A stretch of DNA of 64,000 bases from Bacteroidaceae bacterium. GTDB taxonomy: Bacteria; Bacteroidota; Bacteroidia; Bacteroidales; Bacteroidaceae. Location of the stretch: positions 23,935 through 87,934 of the forward strand of contig JAILDV010000057.1 in NCBI GenBank assembly GCA_024688885.1, read 5' to 3'. A program made the position numbers and the translations under genes. The notes under the pieces were generated by a model. It was not told the DNA's origin and searched no databases. It was given only the letters and a program-made list of their open reading frames with translations. Below are positions 18,246-26,142 of the stretch, piece by piece; position 1 is the stretch's first letter; each line of letters starts with the position of its first letter.

Positions 18246-19360
18246 ATATACCCTATCTTGATTTGAAAGCGGTGACGGCTCTGCATGGTGAGGAGATTCA
18301 GACAGCTGTGGCAGAGGTGGTAGGTGGCGGTTGGTACCTGCAAGGGGCGGCTGTGCAGCAATTCGAACAGCACTATGCTGCCTACATCGGCACGCGGCAC
18401 TGTGTGGGAGTGGCAAACGGACTTGATGCACTCACTCTTACTCTGAGGGCATACAAGGAAATGGGTCGGATAGGAGAGGGGGATGAAGTGCTCGTTCCCG
18501 CCAACACTTTCATTGCCACCGTTTTGGCTATCACAGAGAATGGATTGAAGCCCGTTTTCATAGATGTCGATGCAGATATGCTTGACCTCAACCTTGACCA
18601 ATTGCAGCAATCCCTCACTTCCAAGACAAAAGCCTTGATGCTCGTTCACCTCTATGGTCGCTGCACCTATAACGAATCCATCCGCTCCTTTTGTAAAGAG
18701 AATGGCTTGTTGCTTATCGAAGACAATGCGCAGGCACATGGCTGTATCTACCAGCATCAAAAGACAGGTTCTTTGGGCGATGTTGCTTGTCACAGCTTCT
18801 ATCCGGGCAAGAATCTTGGTGCTTTAGGCGATGGAGGAGCGGTGACCACAGATGATGAAGAGTTGGCACAAATCATCCGTTCCATCGCCAACTATGGTTT
18901 TGAGAAGAAATATGTAGCTGCCTACAAGGGAAGAAACAGCCGTTTGGATGAAGTGCAGGCAGCCGTGCTCGATGTAAAACTTCGTTATTTGGATGAAGAT
19001 AATGACCGAAGGCAAGTTGTTGCAAATGCCTATTATGCTCATATTCAGCATGAGGCGACACACTTGCCCAGTTTGATGGAGTCAGGCACAAATGTCTATC
19101 ACATCTTTCCTGTCTTCACCCCTCATCGCGATGCCCTTCAGCACTACCTGCAAGAAAAAGGCATTCACACCCTCATTCATTACCCTGTTCCTCCCCATCA
19201 GCAAACCTGCTATAGGGAATACAACCACCTCACACTTCCCGTCACCGAGCGGCTTGCGCGTGAAGAATTGAGTCTTCCTCTCCATCCCGCTTTGACCGAT
19301 GCCGAAGTTTCCTACATCATCGAAACTCTCAACTCTTTTCACCCCATTGTCAATAATTAA
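18242..19360 (+). CDS. DegT/DnrJ/EryC1 (FdtB-like) sugar aminotransferase
   Basis: The 372-residue PLP enzyme has VANGLDALTLTLRA, VPANTFIATVLAI, IEDNAQAHG, and the PLP lysine at about 190 in SFYPGKNLGALGDGGAV. This is the pattern of 3-keto-sugar aminotransferases such as FdtB/QdtB. With the ketoisomerase two genes upstream it probably forms a 3-amino-3,6-dideoxy sugar nucleotide for surface glycans. The dTDP-glucose synthesis genes (rmlA/rmlB) are not in this window. Start and previous stop overlap as ATGA. pfkA follows after 18 bases. Confidence 0.88.
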   Translation: MNIPYLDLKAVTALHGEEIQTAVAEVVGGGWYLQGAAVQQFEQHYAAYIGTRHCVGVANGLDALTLTLRAYKEMGRIGEGDEVLVPANTFIATVLAITENGLKPVFIDVDADMLDLNLDQLQQSLTSKTKALMLVHLYGRCTYNESIRSFCKENGLLLIEDNAQAHGCIYQHQKTGSLGDVACHSFYPGKNLGALGDGGAVTTDDEELAQIIRSIANYGFEKKYVAAYKGRNSRLDEVQAAVLDVKLRYLDEDNDRRQVVANAYYAHIQHEATHLPSLMESGTNVYHIFPVFTPHRDALQHYLQEKGIHTLIHYPVPPHQQTCYREYNHLTLPVTERLAREELSLPLHPALTDAEVSYIIETLNSFHPIVNN

Positions 19361-19378
19361 AACTCAACAATATAAACT

Positions 19379-20359
19379 ATGGCAGAAATCAAAACAATCG
19401 GAATTGTCACTTCGGGTAATGATGCCCCTGGCATGAACAGCGCTATTCGCGCCGTCACACGTGCTGCTATCTACAACGGGCTTAAAGTGAAAGCCGTTCT
19501 TCATGGATACAAAGGGCTCATCGAAGGTGACATCGTCGAGTTTGAAACCCAGAGCGTCAGCAATATCATTCAGTATGGCGGCACCATCCTCAAATCTTCC
19601 CCTTCGAAGGAGTTCAAGAACCCAGAAGGACGAAAGCAGGCACATGAGAATCTTGTGAAGGAAGGCATTGACGCCTTGATTGTGATAGGTGGTGATGGCA
19701 CCATTCAGGGTGCACGCATCTTTGCGCAGGAATTCAACTATCCCTGCATCGCCATCCCTGCCACCATCGACAATAACCTCTGTGGCACCGACACCACTAT
19801 TGGCTATGACACGGCACTCAACACCATCATGCAGACGGTTGATAAAATTCGTGACACTGCCACCAGTCACGAACGTCTTTTCTTTGTCGAAGTGATGGGC
19901 GATGGTGCAGGTTTCCTTGCGCTCAACAGTGGCATCGCAGCAGGTGTGGAAGAAGCCATCGTGCCCACAGTAGAAGTGGAAGATGAACAGCTTCGCCATT
20001 TCATTCAGCAGGGATTCCGCAAGACCAAGGGAAGTGCCATTGTGCTTGTGGCTGCCAACGAACAGACAGGAGGAGCTATGCACTATGCCGAACTCGCCAA
20101 GAGTCAACACCCCGATCTTGATGTGCGTGTTTCCATTGTAGGTCATGCTCAACGTGGAGGACATCCCACTGCTCACGACCGCATCATAGCCAGCCGCATG
20201 GGAGCCGCTTCCATTCAAGCCATCCTCAAAGGGCTTCGCAATGTGATGGTCGGCATTGACAACGATGAAATCGTCTATGTCCCCTTCTCTCGTGCTATCA
20301 AGGAAAACCGTTCCATTGACCGCAATCTCCTTGACATTCTTCACAACATCTCCATCTGA
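19379..20359 (+). CDS. pfkA: 6-phosphofructokinase
   Basis: The 326-residue protein has the phosphofructokinase fold, with GGDGTIQGA (103-111, a Gly typical of ATP rather than pyrophosphate use), [20 protein letters not shown] (127-146) and [14 protein letters not shown]. It would phosphorylate fructose 6-phosphate in glycolysis. Three normally conserved spots differ from the E. coli type: [10 protein letters not shown] instead of SGGDAPGMN, TIDNN instead of TIDND, and MGDGAG where MGR is usual. This could be a divergent paralogue with changed kinetics or regulation. The family is certain; full activity is not. Confidence 0.9.
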   Translation: MAEIKTIGIVTSGNDAPGMNSAIRAVTRAAIYNGLKVKAVLHGYKGLIEGDIVEFETQSVSNIIQYGGTILKSSPSKEFKNPEGRKQAHENLVKEGIDALIVIGGDGTIQGARIFAQEFNYPCIAIPATIDNNLCGTDTTIGYDTALNTIMQTVDKIRDTATSHERLFFVEVMGDGAGFLALNSGIAAGVEEAIVPTVEVEDEQLRHFIQQGFRKTKGSAIVLVAANEQTGGAMHYAELAKSQHPDLDVRVSIVGHAQRGGHPTAHDRIIASRMGAASIQAILKGLRNVMVGIDNDEIVYVPFSRAIKENRSIDRNLLDILHNISI

Positions 20360-20374
20360 GAAGGAGACGGCTTT

Positions 20375-21592
20375 TTATCGCTGATAACAGAAATAGTGTT
20401 TACGGATTTTTTTAGAGGCAAGCGATGTGCTCAGCATGTCGCTTGCTTCTGTTAGGTCGCGTGTGGTGCCGTCGTTGAAGCGGATTTCGATTTGGTCATC
20501 GTCGAGGCTGTACATGTCTTTTCCCACTTCGATGTTGGAAATGAGGTAGTTGGCATCGTCGAGGGAGATGTGGTAGCGTTGTGCCAGTTCTGCGAGTTTT
20601 TTCTGCTTGTGCTCGTCGGAGAAGGGTTCGTCGCTCATCTCCACCTTGAAGATGTTGCGGTTGATGAAATCTTTGGCGAGCAGGGAGAGGATGGGGTCGG
20701 GATGGTCGCACCACACCTTCATGGCTGACCAGATGTCGTTGTCGTCAAGGGTCAGATAATGGCGCAAGCAATCAGGATTGCTGAAAAATGCGTTGCGGCC
20801 GATGTTGTTGTAAAGGAAGAAACGAAGGGCAGGGGAGGCGAAGAGTTCCGTGCCTTCATGTGCCAGTTGTTTGGCACGTAGGAGGGCGTTAATCATCACG
20901 TGCTCGGCTGCTACAGAGGTCTTGTGCAGATACACCTGCCAGTACATGAGACGGCGGCTGACGAGGTAGTTCTCGATGGAGTAGATGCCTTTCTTGTCCA
21001 CCACCAGTTGGTCATCCACCATGTCGAGCATGTCGATGATGCGTGAGGAGCCGATGTTGGCTTCGTTCACGCCTGTGAAGAAGGCATCGCGCTTGAGATA
21101 GTCGAGCCTGTCCATATCAAGTTGTGAGGAGATGAGCTGATGGAGGAAGCGTTTGGGGTATTCGTCCTTGAAAATCTTGATGGCGAGAGAGAGTTGTCCG
21201 CGAAACTCGTCATTCATCTGTTCCATCACCATCAACGAGATGTCCTCATGACTCACACCGCTGATGAGGGTGTGTTCCAATACATGACTGAACGGCCCGT
21301 GCCCGATGTCGTGCAAGAGGATGGCTGCCTGCACCGCTTCTGCCTCGCTGTCGAAGATGAAGTGTCCCTTCTGCTGCAGAGAGAGGATGGCTTTGCCCAT
21401 CAGGTGGAAGGCGCCGAGCGAGTGTTGCAGACGGGTGTGCTGTGCTCCGGGATAGACGATGTTGGCACCGCCCAACTGCTTGATGCGGCTGAGACGGTAG
21501 AAGGCGGGATGGCGCACGATGTCGAGCAACAAACCGCGAGGTACGCGGATGAAGCCGAACACGGGGTCGTTGATGATTTTAGCGGACTGCAC
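20375..21592 (-). CDS. HD-domain phosphohydrolase (dNTPase-like)
   Basis: The 405-residue protein has the HD-superfamily motif series of the dGTPase/SAMHD1-like group: RLSRIKQLG, GAQHTRLQHSLGAFHLM, AILLHDIGHGPFSH and LDMDRLDYLKRDAFFTG. It probably hydrolyses a nucleotide triphosphate; the substrate is unknown. Translation appears to start with GTG at 21592, just downstream of an AATTAGG repeat array; no in-frame ATG is better placed. It converges with pfkA, only 15 bases apart. Related Bacteroidetes proteins have the same length. Confidence 0.88.
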   Translation of the reverse strand: MQSAKIINDPVFGFIRVPRGLLLDIVRHPAFYRLSRIKQLGGANIVYPGAQHTRLQHSLGAFHLMGKAILSLQQKGHFIFDSEAEAVQAAILLHDIGHGPFSHVLEHTLISGVSHEDISLMVMEQMNDEFRGQLSLAIKIFKDEYPKRFLHQLISSQLDMDRLDYLKRDAFFTGVNEANIGSSRIIDMLDMVDDQLVVDKKGIYSIENYLVSRRLMYWQVYLHKTSVAAEHVMINALLRAKQLAHEGTELFASPALRFFLYNNIGRNAFFSNPDCLRHYLTLDDNDIWSAMKVWCDHPDPILSLLAKDFINRNIFKVEMSDEPFSDEHKQKKLAELAQRYHISLDDANYLISNIEVGKDMYSLDDDQIEIRFNDGTTRDLTEASDMLSTSLASKKIRKHYFCYQR

Positions 21593-21599
21593 GATGAGA

Positions 21600-21640
21600 A
21601 TTAGGAATTAGGAGTTAGGAATTAGGAGTTGCCATGCGGG
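21600..21640 (+). repeat. AATTAGG heptamer array with GCCATGCGG end
   Basis: AATTAGG, AATTAGG, AGTTAGG, AATTAGG and AGTTGCC units run directly into ATGCGGG. The same AGTTGCCATGCGG junction ends the GACAGTT array at 33045, linking the two repeat families. Confidence 0.75.
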
Positions 21641-21683
21641 ATGCAAGCATCGCGTTAGCTCAACTGTCAAATGTGGCGGAGGT

Positions 21684-21801
21684 TTTATTGCGGCAAGCCA
21701 CCGAAAGAAAAATAGGTAAAAACAAGTAAAAATAGATAAAAATATTTTTCTTTATTTTTTATGTCTTTTTTTATATTTTTCTTTCGGTGCCAACGGCGCA
21801 A
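21684..21801. mobile_element. palindromic MITE/REP-like element, copy 1
   Basis: The arms TTGCGGCAAGCC-ACCGAAAG and CTTTCGGT-GCCAACGGCGCAA enclose about 70 bases of A/T tract. Each tip also forms its own small hairpin (TTGC-G-GCAA; GCC-AAC-GGC). The same arms recur at 63840-63961. No coding capacity. It lies between pyrF and the HD gene. Confidence 0.75.
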
Positions 21802-21828
21802 TTAACTTTTGATGTTTATGTTTCACTG

Positions 21829-22749
21829 TCAACTTAAAAGCTTTGCCATTTGCTCTGCCACCTTTTTCGCTTCTTCGCCTGCCACCTCGGCAAACTTTTC
21901 GGTTTTGTCGGCATAGATGATGGCACGTGAGGAGTTGACGATGAGGCCGCAATCCTTGGTCATGCCGTACTTGCACACTTCTTCGAGGCTGCCACCTTGT
22001 GCACCAATGCCGGGCACGAGCAGGAAGTGGTCGGGAACAATCTTGCGGATGTCTGCGAACATCTTGCCTTGTGTGGCACCTACCACATACATCATGTTGT
22101 CGGCGTTGCCCCATTCCTGACTCTTCTTCAGCACTTTCTCAAAGAGACGTTCTTTGGGAGTTGACAGTTGACAGTTGACAGTTGACAGTTGGCTGCCGCC
22201 TTGTGGGTCAACGGTTGATGCGGAACTGTCCGAATGGCAACTGTCAACTGTCAACTCTCCACTGTCAACTGGTAAGAGTTGGAAATCGTGGCTACCCTTG
22301 TTGGAGGTGAGTGCAAGGAGAATCACCCATTTGCCCTCATACTGCAGGAAAGGCGTCACGCTGTCCTCGCCCATGTAGGGAGCCACCGTGAGGGCGTCGA
22401 GGTTGATTTCCTCGAAGAAGGTGCGGGCATACATCGCGCTGGTGTTGCCGATGTCGCCACGTTTGGCATCTGCGATGATGAAGTGCTGGGGATAGTGCTC
22501 GTTGAGGTACGTGATGGTCTTCTCGAACGAAATCCAGCCCTTCACGCCCATGCTCTCGTAGAAAGCGAGGTTGGGCTTGTATGCCACGCAATAGGGTGCT
22601 GTGGCGTCGATGATGGCCTTGTTGAAAGCGAAGATGGGGTCTTCCTCCTTCAGCAGGTGTTCAGGAATCTTCTTGATGTCGGTGTCGAGACCTACACACA
22701 GGAAGGTCTTCTTCGTGAAAATCTGGTTGATGAGTTCTTTGCGTGTCAT
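21829..22749 (-). CDS. pyrF: orotidine 5'-phosphate decarboxylase with in-frame repeat insertion
   Basis: The 306-residue protein is the type 2 OMP decarboxylase: FLCVGLDTD at the N-terminus, catalytic [13 protein letters not shown] (Lys96), [18 protein letters not shown] and [10 protein letters not shown]. It converts OMP to UMP. Family members are usually about 275 residues. The excess is residues 160-197, encoded by two oppositely oriented GACAGTT heptamer arrays and their spacer, which read as GELTVDS and [11 protein letters not shown]. The insertion keeps frame and falls in a loop between LALTSNKGS and [11 protein letters not shown], so the enzyme may still work. prfA/purM linkage is the usual neighbourhood. 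Confidence 0.95.
   Translation of the reverse strand: MTRKELINQIFTKKTFLCVGLDTDIKKIPEHLLKEEDPIFAFNKAIIDATAPYCVAYKPNLAFYESMGVKGWISFEKTITYLNEHYPQHFIIADAKRGDIGNTSAMYARTFFEEINLDALTVAPYMGEDSVTPFLQYEGKWVILLALTSNKGSHDFQLLPVDSGELTVDSCHSDSSASTVDPQGGSQLSTVNCQLSTPKERLFEKVLKKSQEWGNADNMMYVVGATQGKMFADIRKIVPDHFLLVPGIGAQGGSLEEVCKYGMTKDCGLIVNSSRAIIYADKTEKFAEVAGEEAKKVAEQMAKLLS
22160..22271. repeat. inverted pair of GACAGTT arrays inside pyrF
   Basis: A left array (22160-22192, TTGACAG units) and a right array (22237-22271, AACTGTC units) face each other around a spacer of about 44 bases. The right array is joined to the CCATTCGG/GCCAT junction seen at other copies. Confidence 0.9.
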
Positions 22750-22767
22750 ATATTCTTGATGTTTTAG

Positions 22768-24510
22768 TTATTTCTTTTGTAGGATGAAACCCGTGACGTC
22801 AACCATGATGCTCTCGACCTTGTTCGTGCGAGAGTCGTTCAATGGGCTGATGCTGAAATGGGTCACCATGTATATATTGTGATTCGATGCACAAGGCAAT
22901 GGGAAAGGCGCTGGCATCGAGTGTTTGTGAGCACGGAGTGTGTCGAGATTGACGAAGACGGTGTCAAGGGCTTCGCCTCTGAATTCAGCGACTAACTGAA
23001 CGATGTTCTGGTTGGAAGGAACTGTGACAGTCGGCGTGTAAACCCTGAATATCTTTTCGTATCCCTCTGATATGTCGATGGCAAAGTCCTCACAGCCGTT
23101 GCCGATATAGTAATTTTCTACGATTGTCGATTGAGACGGTGTGTCGCTGAGGAAGTCGTAGTAGAAGTAAACCTCTGTGGTGTCCTTCACGTAGGCATCC
23201 GTGTAGTGGCTTCCGAAATATTCCCTCATGTATCTCATCTTGTCGTTCAGCTCGACAGCCTCCTCCTTGGTCAGGATGTGGAGGAGATGCTTGTATTGCC
23301 GTTCGTTGAGCGGGAACTTCCTTACTCTTATCATGTCTGTGCTATACAGCATCTTCCTGATCTTGCTGTCCATGCAGTTGCGCGTGATGCTGAAATAGTT
23401 GATAGGGAAAGCCGATGTGAGCAGGAAGATGAGGGCGAAGGAAATGGTGATCCAGTTGATGCGTCGTGCCTTGGTCTGGAAGAGCGTGATGCAGACGAAG
23501 TAGAACCACAGGTTGAGGGTGATGAGGTAGAGGCGGCTGATGGTGACGCCGTAGTCGCTGAAACGTCGGATGATGCCGACCGTCATGAGCAGCAGCAGTG
23601 GCAGTATTGCCACAGGCAGATAGCGGGCGATGAAGTTGTCCGTGTTCTTGTTCTGCAACTTGCGGACAGGATAAAGTCCAAACTCAATGAGGATGAGTCC
23701 CACCATTGACACCACGACCAACATCGACACCTTGCCGTTGGGCAGTTCCCAACGAATGAGAATGAGGGTGGCATAGATGTATAGGACGATGATGTACAAC
23801 CCCTCTAGCCCCAGGAACAGATAGCGTATGACGGCATTGAGGAAGTTGGAATCGAGGGGTTTCCTGTCGAACTTCTGCTCTCCCTGAGGAATGCGTCCGA
23901 GGAAAAGGAGCGTAGGCAGAAGCATGCCTATCAGCGTCTCTGCAATGAGCATCCATTTATACCCAAGGTCGATGTTGAAAAGGAAGTTGAAGGATGTGAG
24001 CAGCAACACGAAGCCGCCAGACAGCACGTTGCCAATGAAATAGCAAATGATGGAGTTGAGGATAAGCCTCTTGGTGAAGTTCCACGAAGCGATGTTGTCT
24101 CTCTCCTTGAAGAACGAGAGGAAGAACAGCGAAAGCCATAGGGAGAGAATGGTGGCAGCGTGCGCCACGTAGAGTTCCCAGTTGGTTTGTCTCTCATCGC
24201 CTGTGGTGTGGTAAATATAGAAGGCATCAGCCAGCAACAGGAGGTGTGCCACGATGTTGACAATCAGCACCGTCCGTTGTTTCCGCCCGTCCTCTGCCCA
24301 CAGACGCAAAGTGAGCGACAGCAGATACCCCACCGACAAATAGTAGACGATCGTGCCATTTGCTTGTCCGCTGAGCGTCTTCTCATCATCAATAATAAGG
24401 AAGATGAGGAATAGCGTCAAAGCCGTGATGAAAGCAACGGCAACGGGAAAACGCTTGATGCAATTCTGCAAAGCATTGATGATGGCTTCTGGGGCACTGG
24501 ATAGCTTCAT
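22768..24510 (-). CDS. DUF4153 multispanning membrane protein
   Basis: The protein of about 580 residues has roughly 10-12 hydrophobic segments over its first 400 residues (for example FITALTLFLIFLIID, ILNSIICYFIGNVLSGG, ILPLLLLMTVGI) and a soluble C-terminal region of about 180 residues rich in acidic and aromatic residues. This organisation fits DUF4153, a Bacteroidetes inner-membrane family of unknown function. ATG 24510 is chosen; an upstream in-frame ATG at 24600 would add 30 residues made wholly of heptamer-encoded QLSTVNC peptides and is unlikely. It separates pyrF from prfA, which are usually closer. Confidence 0.82.
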   Translation of the reverse strand: MKLSSAPEAIINALQNCIKRFPVAVAFITALTLFLIFLIIDDEKTLSGQANGTIVYYLSVGYLLSLTLRLWAEDGRKQRTVLIVNIVAHLLLLADAFYIYHTTGDERQTNWELYVAHAATILSLWLSLFFLSFFKERDNIASWNFTKRLILNSIICYFIGNVLSGGFVLLLTSFNFLFNIDLGYKWMLIAETLIGMLLPTLLFLGRIPQGEQKFDRKPLDSNFLNAVIRYLFLGLEGLYIIVLYIYATLILIRWELPNGKVSMLVVVSMVGLILIEFGLYPVRKLQNKNTDNFIARYLPVAILPLLLLMTVGIIRRFSDYGVTISRLYLITLNLWFYFVCITLFQTKARRINWITISFALIFLLTSAFPINYFSITRNCMDSKIRKMLYSTDMIRVRKFPLNERQYKHLLHILTKEEAVELNDKMRYMREYFGSHYTDAYVKDTTEVYFYYDFLSDTPSQSTIVENYYIGNGCEDFAIDISEGYEKIFRVYTPTVTVPSNQNIVQLVAEFRGEALDTVFVNLDTLRAHKHSMPAPFPLPCASNHNIYMVTHFSISPLNDSRTNKVESIMVDVTGFILQKK

Positions 24511-24650
24511 GATAGTTGACAGTTGATAGTTGACAGTTGATAGTTGACAGTTGACAATTGATAGTTGACAGTTGATAGTTGACAATTGAAAGTTGTTCAC
24601 CTTCTGTCCGCATGGTAACTGTCAACTGTCAATTTTCAACTGTCAACTGC
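24511..24650. repeat. large GAYARTT heptamer array with inverted partner
   Basis: Twelve contiguous 7-base units (24511-24594, alternating GATAGTT and GACAGTT) are followed by a spacer with CCGCATGG and by inverted units (24619-24650, AACTGTC). It fills the gap between prfA and the DUF4153 start and therefore carries the latter's leader region. Confidence 0.92.
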
Positions 24651-25763
24651 TTAAAGTTCCGCTTCCTTCAACCTCTCTGCATTCTCCGCCACGATGAGGT
24701 GGTCGATGCAGTCCTGGATGTCGCCATCCATGAAAGCGGCGAGGTTGTAGATGGTGTAGTTGATGCGGTGGTCGGTGATGCGACCTTGCGGATAGTTGTA
24801 GGTGCGAATCTTTGCCGAGCGGTCACCCGTGGAGACGAGCGTCTTGCGTCGGGAGGCGATGTCGTCAATGTACTTCTGATGCTCGCGGTCATAGATGTAG
24901 GTGCGCAGACGGGCAAGGGCACGTTCCTTATTCTTCGGCTGGTCACGCGTTTCCGTACACTCCACAAGGATTTCCTCCTTCTCGCCCGTGTTCGGGTTTG
25001 TCCACATATAGCGGGCACGCACACCCGACTCCACCTTGTTCACGTTCTGACCACCAGCACCCGACGAGCGGAAGGTGTCCCACTTGATTTCGCCCTCGTT
25101 AATCTGCACGTCGAAAGCCTCCGCTTCGGGCAATACAGCCACCGTAGCAGCCGATGTGTGCACACGTCCCTGCGTCTCCGTCACAGGCACACGCTGCACA
25201 CGATGCACCCCCGACTCATACTTCATCGTTCCATACACATTCTCGCCCGTCACGTTGCAGATGATTTCCTTATAACCACCCACAGCGCCCTCCGAGAACG
25301 AAGACACCGTGAGGTGCCAGCCCTTCATCTCGCAGTATTTCGAGTACATGCGGAAGAGGTCGCCCGCAAACAGAGCCGCCTCGTCGCCACCCGTACCGCC
25401 ACGGATTTCCAGCGTCACGTTCTTGCTGTCCTCAGGGTCGGCAGGAATGAGCAGGAGCTTGATTTCCTCCTCCAACTCAGGGATGCGCTTCTCGTTCACG
25501 GCGATTTCCTCGCGTGCCATCTCCTTCATTTCGGGGTCATCCTCCATCGAGAGCATCTCCTTCGCCTCCTCCAAGCCCTTCACCGCGTTGATATACTCCT
25601 GTCGGGCTTTCATGATGTCCTCCAGGTTCTTGTATTCCTTTGTCAACTGCACATACCGCTTCTGGTCGGCAATGACATTCGGGTCGGTAATGAGGGTTGA
25701 CACCTCCTCAAATCGAGGCACCAACCCCTCCAATTTTTCCAGTATCGTATTTTCTGTTGCCAT
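24651..25763 (-). CDS. prfA: peptide chain release factor 1
   Basis: The 370-residue class I release factor has the GGQ motif in SSGAGGQNVNKVES and the PVT codon-recognition tripeptide in RVPVTETQGRVHTSA, which identifies RF1 (UAA/UAG) rather than RF2. The N-terminal helical domain 1 spans about residues 5-110. It releases the finished peptide on the ribosome. A TAACTTTG promoter lies about 20 bases upstream of the ATG. Its last codons abut a heptamer array. In relatives prfA is flanked by purM and pyrF; here extra genes lie on both sides. Confidence 0.97.
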   Translation of the reverse strand: MATENTILEKLEGLVPRFEEVSTLITDPNVIADQKRYVQLTKEYKNLEDIMKARQEYINAVKGLEEAKEMLSMEDDPEMKEMAREEIAVNEKRIPELEEEIKLLLIPADPEDSKNVTLEIRGGTGGDEAALFAGDLFRMYSKYCEMKGWHLTVSSFSEGAVGGYKEIICNVTGENVYGTMKYESGVHRVQRVPVTETQGRVHTSAATVAVLPEAEAFDVQINEGEIKWDTFRSSGAGGQNVNKVESGVRARYMWTNPNTGEKEEILVECTETRDQPKNKERALARLRTYIYDREHQKYIDDIASRRKTLVSTGDRSAKIRTYNYPQGRITDHRINYTIYNLAAFMDGDIQDCIDHLIVAENAERLKEAEL

Positions 25764-25782
25764 AGTGTCGTTATTTTGGGTG

Positions 25783-25790
25783 CAAAGTTA
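25783..25790 (-). promoter_or_regulatory. -7 promoter box of prfA
   Basis: On the minus strand TAACTTTG (CAAAGTTA on plus) lies about 20 bases before the prfA ATG. A TTTCGCTCG motif sits about 13 bases upstream and recurs near the phoH promoter. Confidence 0.7.
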
Positions 25791-25915
25791 CGAAAAAACG
25801 AGCGAAATAGAAAAGAAAAACTTGTTTTACTTTTCATTTGGCTTCGCCGAGCTAAAGGTTCCGAGTGCAAGTAACTTCGGTGAAGCCAACGTTACGAAAA
25901 AACGAGCGAAATAGA
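25787..25915. repeat. 25-base direct repeats flanking an inverted repeat, upstream of prfA
   Basis: A 25-base direct repeat beginning GTTACGAAAAAACGAGCG occurs at 25787-25811 and 25891-25915. Between them TTGGCTTCGCCGA (25838-25850) and TCGGTGAAGCCAA (25877-25889) form a hairpin with one mismatch. The second direct repeat duplicates the prfA promoter region but with TAACGTTG in place of TAACTTTG. Confidence 0.85.
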
Positions 25916-26013
25916 GAAAAAGATAGCGAAATGTTTGGGTGTTGCCGATATGCATTGTCTGAGTGTAAACCACACAATTAATCTTTTGGGGGCAATTGAA
26001 AATGATAGAAATA

Positions 26014-26047
26014 AAGAACCCGTGCAGTGTTTGCTGTGCGGGTTCTT
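26014..26047 (-). terminator. hairpin terminator downstream of the DUF3987 gene
   Basis: AAGAACCCGTGCAG pairs with CTGTGCGGGTTCTT around a short loop. On the minus strand the stem is followed by a T-rich stretch. It lies about 95 bases past the DUF3987-gene stop. Confidence 0.65.
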
Positions 26048-26111
26048 GTTTTGATGTGCTGATGTGTGGTGCTTTGGTGCAGGGAATTTCGTGTATAGGA
26101 CTGAAAAATGC

Positions 26112-26140
26112 AAAATGGTGCGTGGTGCGTGGTGCGCACC
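26112..26140 (+). repeat. TGGTGCG heptamer array, single copy
   Basis: TGGTGCG units in tandem ending in GCGCACC; it matches the arms at 30137-30171 and 30301-30335 apart from one missing unit. It overlaps the noncoding end of the accessory island. Confidence 0.85.
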
Positions 26141-26142
26141 AT

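Noticed and set aside
19364..20344. Open frame opposite pfkA
   Set aside because: Antisense to a full-length phosphofructokinase with recognised motifs; composition is atypical.
22768..24600. Longer N-terminus of the DUF4153 protein from ATG 24600
   Set aside because: The added 30 residues are only heptamer-encoded QLSTVNC peptides; ATG 24510 starts the natural protein.
24511..24650. CRISPR-like array
   Set aside because: Seven-base units without spacers; it is a plain tandem array.
24579..25700. 373-residue open frame opposite prfA
   Set aside because: prfA has the complete release-factor motif set; the opposite frame is Arg/His-rich without any family pattern.
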